Assembly (NCBI GenBank): GCA_023228865.1
Contig: JALOAH010000008.1
Span: 6,197 to 70,196 of the forward strand
Source of the DNA: Porticoccaceae bacterium
GTDB taxonomy: Bacteria > Pseudomonadota > Gammaproteobacteria > Pseudomonadales > Porticoccaceae
Length of the DNA: 64,000 nt
Reading direction: 5' to 3'
Below the pieces are notes generated by a model, which did no database searches, was not told the origin of the DNA, and saw only the letters and a list, made by a program, of their open reading frames with translations. A program made the translations under genes and the position numbers. Of this stretch, positions 52,218 through 59,956 are shown piece by piece (within the stretch, counting starts at the first letter, position 1; every line of letters starts with the position of its first letter).

Positions 52218-55200
52218 CTACTCTTCATCCAGCCAGTCAATATTGTCCATCTTGCGAACAATCACGAATTCATCCCGGTTGCAGCCCACGGTGCCGTAGT
52301 AGTTAAAGCCGTAGGCGAGTTGGGCATAGCCGCCGATCATGTGGGTCGGTTTCATCACCGCTCTGGTTACAGAGTTGTGAATGCCGCCCCTGGTGCCGGT
52401 AATTTCCGAACCGGGCACATTCACGATGCGCTCCTGGGCGTGGTACATCATGCTCATGCCCTCCGGCACCCGTTGGGACACCACGGCGCGGCAGGCAATG
52501 GCGCCGTTGACGTTAAAGACTTCGATCCAGTCGTTGTCTTTGATACCGCCCGCTTTGGCGTCGGTTTCACTGATCCAGACAATGGGGCCGCCCCGGCTCA
52601 GGGTGAGCATCAACAGGTTGTCGGAATAGGTGGAGTGGATGCCCCATTTCTGGTGGGGCGTAATCCAGTTGAGCACCAGTTCCTTGTTGCCGTTGGGTTT
52701 TTTGTTGAGCATGGGCGCGGTGGTTTTTAAATTCACCGGCGGTTTGTAACTGACCATGGTTTCGCCGAAATCCCGCATCCACTGGTGATCCTGGTAAAAC
52801 TGCTGGCGGCCGGTGAGGGTGCGCCAGGGAATCAGTTCGTGGACGTTGGTGTAGCCGGCGTTGTAGGACACATGCTCGTCCTCCAGACCGGACCAGGTGG
52901 GCGAGCTGATGATTTTGCGCGGCTGTGCCTGAATGTCGCGGAAGCGGATTTTTTCCTCTTCCTTGGGCTTGGCGAGATGGGTGTGATCCAGGCCGGTAAA
53001 TTCCCCCAGCGCCGCCCAGGCTTTTACCGCCACCTGACCGTTGGTTTCCGGCGCGAGGCTTAGAATGACTTCTGCGGCATCGATGGCGCTATCAATCCGC
53101 GGTCTGCCCTGGTGGGGGCCGGGTTCGTGGTGGCGGCGGTTGAGGTCGCCGAGAAACTCCACTTCCTTATCCGTATTCCAGTTAATGCCCTTGCCGCCGT
53201 TGCCGAGTTTTTCCATCAAGGGGCCGAGGGAGGTAAAGCGGTTGTAGGTGTTGGGGTAATCCCGTTCAACCACCACCATGCCGGGGGCGGTTTTGCCGGG
53301 AATCAACTCGCATTCCCCTTTCCACCACATTTTTACGCCATCCGGTTGCGCCAGTTCTGCGGGGCTGTCGTGCATCAGCGGCTGGGTGACGAAATCCTGT
53401 TCCACGCCCAGATGTCCGGGGCAGAGTTCCGAGAATTTCTTGGCGATGCCTTTGAAAATATCCCAGTCCGAGCGCGACTCCCAAACGGGATCCACCGCCT
53501 TTGACAGGGGGTGAATAAAGGGATGCATATCGGAGGTGTTCATATCGTCTTTTTCGTACCAGGTGGCCGTTGGCAAAACGATATCCGAGTACAGGCAGGT
53601 GGTGGACATACGGAAATCCAGGGTCACCCAGAGATCCACCTTGCCCTCCGGCGCCTGATCGTTCCAAACCACATCTTCGGGTTTTTTCTCGCCACTTTCG
53701 CCGAGATCTTGACCCTGCAGGCCGTGCTTGGTGCCGAGAAGGTGGCGCAGCATGTACTCATGACCCTTGCCGGAGGAGCCGAGAAGGTTGGAGCGCCAGA
53801 TAAACATGTTGTGGGGATAGTTTCTCGGATTGTCCGGGTCTTCGCAGGCAAACTTGAGATTGCCGGATTTGAGCTGTTGAACGGCGTAGTCCTTGGCGGA
53901 CATGCCCGCAGCCTCTGCCTGTTTGCACAGTTCCAGAGGATTCATACCCAGTTGCGGCGCGGAGGGCAGCCAGCCCATGCGCTCGGCGCGGGTGTTGTAA
54001 TCGAGAATGGAGCCGGTCCACTGGCTTTTGTCCGCCAGCGGCGACAGCACTTCGGTCATGTCCAGTTTTTCATAGCGCCATTGATCGGCGTGGTTGTAGA
54101 AAAACGAGGTGCCGTTCATTTGCCGGGGCGGGCGCTGCCAGTCGAGACCGAAGGCCAGTGGCAGCCAGCCGCACTGGGGACGAAGTTTTTCCTGGCCGAC
54201 ATAATGAGCCCAGCCGCCGCCGGACTGGCCGACACAGCCGCACAGCATCAGCATGTTGATGAGGCCGCGGTAGTTCATGTCCATGTGGTACCAGTGGTTG
54301 AGGGCAGCGCCGACAATAACCATGCTGCGACCCTTGGTTTTGTTGGCGTTGTCGGCAAATTCACGGGCGACCTGAATGACCACATCCGCTTTGACGCCGG
54401 TGATTTGCTCCTGCCAGGCGGGGGTGTAGGGAACGTTGTCGTTAAAACTTTTCGCCGTATTGGGGTCGTCAAGGCCGTTATCGACACCGTAATGAGCCAA
54501 TGTCAGGTCGTAGACGCTGGCCACCTGAACGGTGCTGCCATCCTTGAGAGTGACGTTTTTAACCGGCACTTTGCGAATTTGAATGGGGTCGTGGGCGGTG
54601 TGTTGGAAATAGCCGAGATCGTGTTCCTTGGCGCCAAAATAGGGGAAGGCGACCTCGGCAATGGCGTCGGCGCTGTTTTTCAGACTCAGGGCAAATTGGT
54701 GTTCCCGACCGGTTTTACCGTCTTTCTGCTCGATGTTCCATTTGCCTTTCTCGCCCCAGCGATAGCCGATGGCGCCAGTGGGGGAAATCAGCTCGCCACT
54801 GGTTTCATCAACGGCAATGGTTTTCCACTCGGGATTGTTTTCCTGGCCGAGGTTGTCGGTCAGGTCGGAGGCGCGCAAAAATGCACCCTGAACAAGACCC
54901 TGAGCGGTTTGGTCGAGTTTTACCAGCATGGGCATGTCCGTATAGCGGCGCACATAGCTGGTGAAATAGTCACTGGGATTGTCGATATAAAATTCTTTGA
55001 GAATGACATGGCCAAAGGCCATGGCCAGTGCCGCATCCGTGCCCTGTTTGGGGGCGAGCCAGATATCGGAGAGTTTTGAGCACTCGGAGTAGTCCGAGGT
55101 GATCACCACGGTTTTAGTGCCTTTGTAGCGGACTTCGGTAAAGAAGTGGGCATCCGGGGTGCGGGTTTGGGGCACGTTGGAACCCCAGGCGATAATGTAA

Positions 55201-55943
55201 TTGGAGTTGTACCAGTCGGCGGATTCTGGCACGTCGGTCTGTTCGCCCCAGATTTGCGGCGATGCTGGCGGCAGGTCGCAGTACCAGTCGTAAAAGCTCA
55301 GACAGTTGCCGCCGATCAAAGACAGATAGCGGGAACCGGCGGCATAGCTGACCATACTCATGGCCGGAATCGGCGAAAAACCGGCGATGCGATCAGGCCC
55401 GTAGGTTTTGGTGGTGTAGATATTGCTGGCGGCAATGATTTCGTTGACCTCGTCCCAGCTGGAACGGACAAAACCGCCAAGGCCACGGCGGGATTTGTAG
55501 TATTGGGTTTTGGCTTTGTCCGCCATGATCGACGCCCAGGCCTGTACCGGATCACTGTGCTGAAGTTTTGCCTCCCGCCACAGGGTAAGCAGCGCCTTGC
55601 GCACTTTGGGGTATTTGAGGCGGTTGGCACTGTAGATATACCAGGAGTAACTGGCGCCGCGGGGGCAGCCGCGGGGTTCGTGATTGGGCAGATCCGGGCG
55701 GGTGCGGGGATAATCCGTCTGTTGGGTTTCCCAGGTGACCAGGCCGTCCTTGACATAAATTTTCCAGCTGCAGGAGCCGGTGCAATTGACGCCGTGGGTT
55801 GAGCGAACGATTTTGTCGTGCTGCCAGCGGCGGCGATAGCCTTCTTCCCAGCCGCGATCTTCGTCAGTGGTAATTCCATGACCGTTGGCATAGGGTTCTT
55901 TGTTGATTTTGAAAAAGCGCATTTTGCTTAACAAATGGCTCAT
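52218..55943 (-). CDS. narG: NarG, respiratory nitrate reductase catalytic subunit
   Basis: 1241 residues, full family length. The FS0 cluster uses His50, Cys54 and Cys58 (STHGVNCTGSC) and Cys93 (RGCPRG). The Mo ligand region DVPESADWYNSNYIIAWGSN contains the conserved Asp. GLINMLMLCGCVGQSGGGWAHY and the late domain with Moco contacts are present. No Tat peptide, so membrane-bound and facing the cytoplasm. First gene of the long nar-ppiC-ubi operon, with FNR and NarL-type sites upstream. Confidence 0.98.
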   Translation of the reverse strand: MSHLLSKMRFFKINKEPYANGHGITTDEDRGWEEGYRRRWQHDKIVRSTHGVNCTGSCSWKIYVKDGLVTWETQQTDYPRTRPDLPNHEPRGCPRGASYSWYIYSANRLKYPKVRKALLTLWREAKLQHSDPVQAWASIMADKAKTQYYKSRRGLGGFVRSSWDEVNEIIAASNIYTTKTYGPDRIAGFSPIPAMSMVSYAAGSRYLSLIGGNCLSFYDWYCDLPPASPQIWGEQTDVPESADWYNSNYIIAWGSNVPQTRTPDAHFFTEVRYKGTKTVVITSDYSECSKLSDIWLAPKQGTDAALAMAFGHVILKEFYIDNPSDYFTSYVRRYTDMPMLVKLDQTAQGLVQGAFLRASDLTDNLGQENNPEWKTIAVDETSGELISPTGAIGYRWGEKGKWNIEQKDGKTGREHQFALSLKNSADAIAEVAFPYFGAKEHDLGYFQHTAHDPIQIRKVPVKNVTLKDGSTVQVASVYDLTLAHYGVDNGLDDPNTAKSFNDNVPYTPAWQEQITGVKADVVIQVAREFADNANKTKGRSMVIVGAALNHWYHMDMNYRGLINMLMLCGCVGQSGGGWAHYVGQEKLRPQCGWLPLAFGLDWQRPPRQMNGTSFFYNHADQWRYEKLDMTEVLSPLADKSQWTGSILDYNTRAERMGWLPSAPQLGMNPLELCKQAEAAGMSAKDYAVQQLKSGNLKFACEDPDNPRNYPHNMFIWRSNLLGSSGKGHEYMLRHLLGTKHGLQGQDLGESGEKKPEDVVWNDQAPEGKVDLWVTLDFRMSTTCLYSDIVLPTATWYEKDDMNTSDMHPFIHPLSKAVDPVWESRSDWDIFKGIAKKFSELCPGHLGVEQDFVTQPLMHDSPAELAQPDGVKMWWKGECELIPGKTAPGMVVVERDYPNTYNRFTSLGPLMEKLGNGGKGINWNTDKEVEFLGDLNRRHHEPGPHQGRPRIDSAIDAAEVILSLAPETNGQVAVKAWAALGEFTGLDHTHLAKPKEEEKIRFRDIQAQPRKIISSPTWSGLEDEHVSYNAGYTNVHELIPWRTLTGRQQFYQDHQWMRDFGETMVSYKPPVNLKTTAPMLNKKPNGNKELVLNWITPHQKWGIHSTYSDNLLMLTLSRGGPIVWISETDAKAGGIKDNDWIEVFNVNGAIACRAVVSQRVPEGMSMMYHAQERIVNVPGSEITGTRGGIHNSVTRAVMKPTHMIGGYAQLAYGFNYYGTVGCNRDEFVIVRKMDNIDWLDEE

Positions 55944-56032
55944 GAAAAATTCTCCTTTACTGCCTGGTGGCTGGCTAATAATCTGTCGCTGTATGATGGC
56001 GGGCGATCAAACGTGCATTGCTGTTAATGGCC

Positions 56033-56073
56033 AATATATAGAGCGCAGGGAAATGGTAGTTGATGTGGATCAA
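56033..56073 (-). promoter_or_regulatory. Consensus FNR class II promoter of narG
   Basis: Perfect TTGATgtggATCAA (56060-56073). On the - strand TATATT (56033-56038) is a five-of-six -10, with the box centre about 41 bases before the start near 56026. The narG leader would be about 80 bases. Confidence 0.75.
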
Positions 56074-56110
56074 TGCGTGTATTTCGCTTTTGCGGCACTG
56101 GCGATGGGAG

Positions 56111-56126
56111 TACCAATAAAGGGGTA
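56111..56126. promoter_or_regulatory. NarL/NarP 7-2-7 site upstream of narG
   Basis: TACCAAT-AA-AGGGGTA: one heptamer perfect, the other with one mismatch, at the correct 7-2-7 spacing. It is centred about 92 bases before the predicted narG start, consistent with NarL activation. It is also about 110 bases before the narX ATG. Confidence 0.65.
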
Positions 56127-56228
56127 GGGAGGATGGCGCGGGAATCTTCGATAATTCGCGGTGAAATATTTAAAAAGCATTAACAGGGCAGGCTGAAAAA
56201 TGATCGCCGGGATTTTGTGGGTAGGTAG

Positions 56229-58028
56229 ATGCTGGAGCTGAAAAGTCGATTCAACGGGTCGGTGATGACCTATATCGTCACCTCGATCATTGCGATTGTC
56301 GGCTTGTCGATTCTCACCATGCTGTCTTCCTACTGGGTCACCGAGCAGGCAGACAAGGATGCCCTTGCCATCAATGTCAGTGGCGCCCTGCGGGTACAAA
56401 CCTATGAGCTGGGCTATATGGCGGCCACCGGAAACAGCGCCCAATTGCAAACCGCCATCGACAGGTTTGCCAAGGGACTGGAACAACCCCTGTTTCAGAC
56501 CCTGCAAAAAGACTCTCAATTACAACCCGCCTATCAGGGAATAAAAGACCAGTGGCAGATTCTGCGCCAGGTGCTGACGTCGAAAACCTGGAGCGAAGCT
56601 CAACTGAGCGAGCTTCTTGCCACCCAGGTGTCCTTGACCAATCATTTTGTTTCTCTGGTGCAGAAGTCTGCAGAGGCGAAAATTCGCCTGCTGCGCTCCA
56701 TTCAACTCGCAGCGCTGCTGGCAACCCTGGTTTTTGCGGTGTTTATCATTCAGCTGCTAAAAATGCGGGTTCAGCAACCCTTGGCACAGTTGACCTATGC
56801 CGCCCACCGCATAGGAAAGGGGGATTTCACCCAAAGGCTGGATATTCCCGGAGACGATGAACTGGCACTGATGGCGGCAACCCTCAATCACACCTGCGAC
56901 GCCATTGCCTCCATGTACGGCCAGCTTGAAAACCGCGTCAAGGAGCAAACCCTGGAATTGAAGCGCAACAACGATGCCCTGGCATTTTTGTTTCGCACGG
57001 CGCGCATGATGCTGGAGCATCCGGAAAATCCCGTCGACTACCAGCTTATTCTCGATGAATTGGCTGCCATTATTGATATTCGCGACATAGAACTCTGTTT
57101 GATGACACCCGCTGGCGACAAACCCTACGCCCAGGTTCAGCCGGAAAAAGACGAGCAGCCCCTGTGCGGTCGCAACGATTGCGGGAATTGCCATTGTGAC
57201 AATGTCTTTGTCAAACTCAGCGATCCCCAAAGTGTTCGCTTTCCCTTAATTCACGCTGGCGAGTATTACGGTGTCCTGGTTATTCGCAATTTTTTACTGG
57301 AGCACAGCTGGCAGTTTCAATTGGTGCAGTCTGTGGCCGACCAGGTGTCCTTGTCCCTGGGCTTGAAAGAGCGCCACAATCAGGATCGCCGCCTGGCGCT
57401 GATGCAGGAGCGCACCGTGATTGCGCGGGAGCTCCACGACTCTCTCGCCCAGGCTCTTTCTTATCTGAAAATTCAGGTCACCCGGCTGGATAAAGCCCAG
57501 TTGAAGCAGAGTTATGAGCTCCAAAAACCCATCATTGACGAATTGCGCATGGGGCTTGATTCCGCCTACCGACAATTGCGGGAACTGCTGACAACGTTCC
57601 GCCTTAAAATGACCGGCGAAGGCCTTTATGCCGCCCTCAGCCAGACCGTTGACCAGTTCACGGAACAGAGCGCTCTGGATTTTCACTTGAATTTTGCTGC
57701 TCACCAGGTGCCTTTTTCACCCATGGAGGAGATTCATTTGCTGCAAATTGCTCGCGAGGCCTGTCAAAATGCGGTGCATCACAGCAAGGGGAAAAATGTT
57801 TGGGTGAATTTGTCGGGAAGTGACGACAATGTTGTCACCCTCACAGTGGCGGATGATGGTGTGGGCGTGGAGCCGGGCATTGAAAAGATTAACCACTATG
57901 GCATGGCTATCATGCAGGAGCGCGCCAGGCACTTGCACGGAGAGCTTCGAGTGGCACCCCGTCAGGAAGCGGGAACCCTGGTGTCGCTGAAATTTTCCCC
58001 AGGGTCTGTCTTGGCAACAGGCACTTAA
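56229..58028 (+). CDS. narX: NarX-type nitrate/nitrite sensor histidine kinase
   Basis: 599 residues. Two membrane segments (about 13-36 and 160-180) flank a periplasmic sensor with the P-box INVSGALRVQTYELG. HAMP and a signalling helix follow. The central module carries a cysteine cluster, LCGRNDCGNCHCDN near residues 312-322. HisKA_3 box ERTVIARELHDSLAQALSYL gives the phospho-acceptor His (about 402), followed by the HATPase domain with VADDGVGV. It is divergent from narG and lies 22 kb from narL. NarQ is less likely because of the P-box and neighbours. Confidence 0.93.
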   Translation: MLELKSRFNGSVMTYIVTSIIAIVGLSILTMLSSYWVTEQADKDALAINVSGALRVQTYELGYMAATGNSAQLQTAIDRFAKGLEQPLFQTLQKDSQLQPAYQGIKDQWQILRQVLTSKTWSEAQLSELLATQVSLTNHFVSLVQKSAEAKIRLLRSIQLAALLATLVFAVFIIQLLKMRVQQPLAQLTYAAHRIGKGDFTQRLDIPGDDELALMAATLNHTCDAIASMYGQLENRVKEQTLELKRNNDALAFLFRTARMMLEHPENPVDYQLILDELAAIIDIRDIELCLMTPAGDKPYAQVQPEKDEQPLCGRNDCGNCHCDNVFVKLSDPQSVRFPLIHAGEYYGVLVIRNFLLEHSWQFQLVQSVADQVSLSLGLKERHNQDRRLALMQERTVIARELHDSLAQALSYLKIQVTRLDKAQLKQSYELQKPIIDELRMGLDSAYRQLRELLTTFRLKMTGEGLYAALSQTVDQFTEQSALDFHLNFAAHQVPFSPMEEIHLLQIAREACQNAVHHSKGKNVWVNLSGSDDNVVTLTVADDGVGVEPGIEKINHYGMAIMQERARHLHGELRVAPRQEAGTLVSLKFSPGSVLATGT

Positions 58029-58082
58029 TGGCTGCGGGAAAATTTGCATTGCGGGATACGCCCGCAAAAAAGTCCTTCGAAA

Positions 58083-58178
58083 TTATCGCTTGCAGGGCAA
58101 GCTCCCACAAAAACTCGGCGCCTGCCAGCTGATACGCTCCTAAAGCCGTGGGAGCTGGGCATCCCGGCGATGGATTTT
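58083..58178. repeat. Inverted pair of GGAG-class REP sequences (BIME-like)
   Basis: Right copy GTGGGAGCTGGGCATCCC with CGGCGATGG; left copy inverted, GTGGGAGCTTGCCCTGC with AAGCGATAA. Both start with the GTGGGAGC of Pseudomonas REPs, and the left copy holds the hairpin GCTTGC-CCT-GCAAGC. It lies in the 205-base gap between convergent narX and norF and probably terminates transcription or limits read-through. Confidence 0.6.
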
Positions 58179-58233
58179 TGGTTTGGCGCATTATCGTCAA
58201 CAGGGCAGACTCTACAAAATAATGCACAGGTCA

Positions 58234-58518
58234 TTAGCCGTTTATAAGTTTGGTATAAAATACCGTTGCGCCAATCATCAGCGGAATCAGCAAAAAATAG
58301 CAATAAACAAGGCCGCGAATCAGCGGGTTGGCATGGCGCAGCCCCATAAGGTTGTCAATAATTTGCGACGCTTTAAGGCTGATGGTGGCGCAGACAAGCA
58401 GGGCAATGGCGCCGGTAATGGCCATGGATTCGGCGAAAGTGCTGGTCAGCAGTGTCAGCGCCAGCAGCACCAGCCAGCTGTTGCGCAATTGAAGCAGGTT
58501 TTGGCGATAGTTCATCAT
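58234..58518 (-). CDS. norF: NorF-like protein (prokaryotic cytochrome c oxidase subunit IV type)
   Basis: 94 residues, with a second possible ATG at 58515. Three membrane segments: NSWLVLLALTLLTSTFAES, MAITGAIALLVCATISLKA, and RGLVYCYFLLIPLMIGATVF. This is the small subunit-IV-like protein that follows norE. It affects NO-reductase activity or assembly but is not catalytic. Gap to norE 3 bases. Confidence 0.85.
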   Translation of the reverse strand: MMNYRQNLLQLRNSWLVLLALTLLTSTFAESMAITGAIALLVCATISLKASQIIDNLMGLRHANPLIRGLVYCYFLLIPLMIGATVFYTKLING

Positions 58519-58521
58519 GGT

Positions 58522-59142
58522 TTATCCCAGCACATAGAGTAAGGGAAAAATAATCACCCACACCAGATCGATCATATGCCAGTAACAGGCGACGCTCTCC
58601 AGACCCTCGTGATCGTCTTTGCTGTAGTTGTTGAGATGGGTGTTGAGCGCCGCCCATAGCACGGCGCAGCTGCCAATGGCGACGTGGAGAAAATGATTGA
58701 ATCCCAAATAATAATACAGTGAGAAAAACAGATTGGTATTAATGGTAATGTCGGCGTCGAGATTCCACTGATGCTCCCAGAGTTTGATACCGCAATAAAC
58801 GGCGCCGGCGGCAACGGTGAGGAGAAGCCAGCGCAAACATTTTTTTGTGTTGCCGTGTTTCATCGCCGCAACGGCGCGGGCAATAAAAAAGCTGCTGGTG
58901 AGAAGAACCAGAGTGTTGACGACCCCAGCGCTGGTGTTGAGTTGCTGGGGGCCAGCAGCAAACACCTCGGGATTGAAAACCTTGGCAATCAAGAAGACGA
59001 TAAAAAACAGGGCAAACTCGGTGAGTTCGGCGTAAATCAAAATCCACACCGCTGTGCTCCCCGGCGTGGCATGATCCCGGCTATCGTTCCCCGGTGCGGC
59101 GATTACTTGCAGCAGCGCAGGCGCGCTCTCAGAAATGTGCAT
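58522..59142 (-). CDS. norE: NorE, cytochrome c oxidase subunit III-like protein
   Basis: 206 residues with five membrane segments of the CoxIII type: WILIYAELTEFALFFIVFL, NTLVLLTSSFFIARAVAAM, FSLYYYLGFNHFLHVAIGSC and the end VACYWHMIDLVWVIIFPLLYV with the CoxIII WH-xD motif. Accessory to NO reduction. It overlaps the end of norQ by 14 bases. Confidence 0.92.
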   Translation of the reverse strand: MHISESAPALLQVIAAPGNDSRDHATPGSTAVWILIYAELTEFALFFIVFLIAKVFNPEVFAAGPQQLNTSAGVVNTLVLLTSSFFIARAVAAMKHGNTKKCLRWLLLTVAAGAVYCGIKLWEHQWNLDADITINTNLFFSLYYYLGFNHFLHVAIGSCAVLWAALNTHLNNYSKDDHEGLESVACYWHMIDLVWVIIFPLLYVLG

Positions 59143-59956
59143 AAATCAGCTGTTCTATGGCAGAAAGAGTGTCGGCGTCATCGGTCAGAGGTTGTGCCAT
59201 GCACACCAGGCAGGCTTCCTTGGCGGGCAGCCCGGAATTGATCATCAATGCGGTGTAAATCACCAGTCGTGTCGACGCCGCCTCTTCAAGGTCGTGATTT
59301 TTAAGGCGGCGAAGATCCTGGGCGAGGGTTACCAGCTGGCTGGCGATGGTGCGATCGAGGCCGGTTTCGGCGCAGACAATATCCACCTCCCGCGCCGCTT
59401 CGGGATAATCAAAGGTGAGACCGACAAAACGCTGGCGTGTGCTCGGTTTCAAACCTTTGAGCAGGTTCTGGTAGCCGGGGTTGTAGGAAATCACCAGCAT
59501 AAAGTCCGGGTGAGCCTCGACCATTTCCCCTGTGCGCTCAATGGGCAGAATGCGGCGGTGATCCGACAGGGGGTGCAGAACGACGGTGGTATCTTTGCGC
59601 GCTTCGACAACTTCGTCGAGGTAACAGATGCCCCCTTCGCGAACCGCCCTGGTGAGGGGGCCGTCCTGCCAGAAGGTGCCGCTGCCACCGATAAGGTGGC
59701 GGCCAACCAGATCCGCGGCAGTGAGGTCGTCGTGACAGGCGACGGTAAAGAGCTGGCGCTTCAGTCTGTTCGCCATGTGCTCAATAAAACGGGTTTTGCC
59801 ACAGCCCGTCGGCCCCTTGATGAGAACCGGCAGGCGGTTGGCTGCGGCGCTTTCAAAAATTTCCACTTCCCGCCCTTGGGGCAGGTAGTTGCGCTGGGGT
59901 GATAGCTGTTGGGGTATAAATGTTTCCCTCGCAAGGGACGGTGCGCAGGCATTCAT
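59129..59956 (-). CDS. norQ: NorQ, MoxR/CbbQ-type AAA+ ATPase
   Basis: 275 residues. Walker A IKGPTGCGKTRFIEH, Walker B ICYLDEV, and the CbbQ/NirQ/NorQ block NPGYQNLLKGLKPSTRQRFV are in place. It works with the von Willebrand protein NorD to activate the NO reductase, probably by metal insertion. It overlaps norD by 4 bases. Confidence 0.94.
   Translation of the reverse strand: MNACAPSLARETFIPQQLSPQRNYLPQGREVEIFESAAANRLPVLIKGPTGCGKTRFIEHMANRLKRQLFTVACHDDLTAADLVGRHLIGGSGTFWQDGPLTRAVREGGICYLDEVVEARKDTTVVLHPLSDHRRILPIERTGEMVEAHPDFMLVISYNPGYQNLLKGLKPSTRQRFVGLTFDYPEAAREVDIVCAETGLDRTIASQLVTLAQDLRRLKNHDLEEAASTRLVIYTALMINSGLPAKEACLVCMAQPLTDDADTLSAIEQLIYAHF

Noticed and set aside
53511..55079. 522-residue open frame on the + strand inside narG
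   Set aside because: It is the antisense shadow of narG. GC-rich third positions of narG keep the opposite frame open; the translation has no domain or signal and no ribosome binding site.
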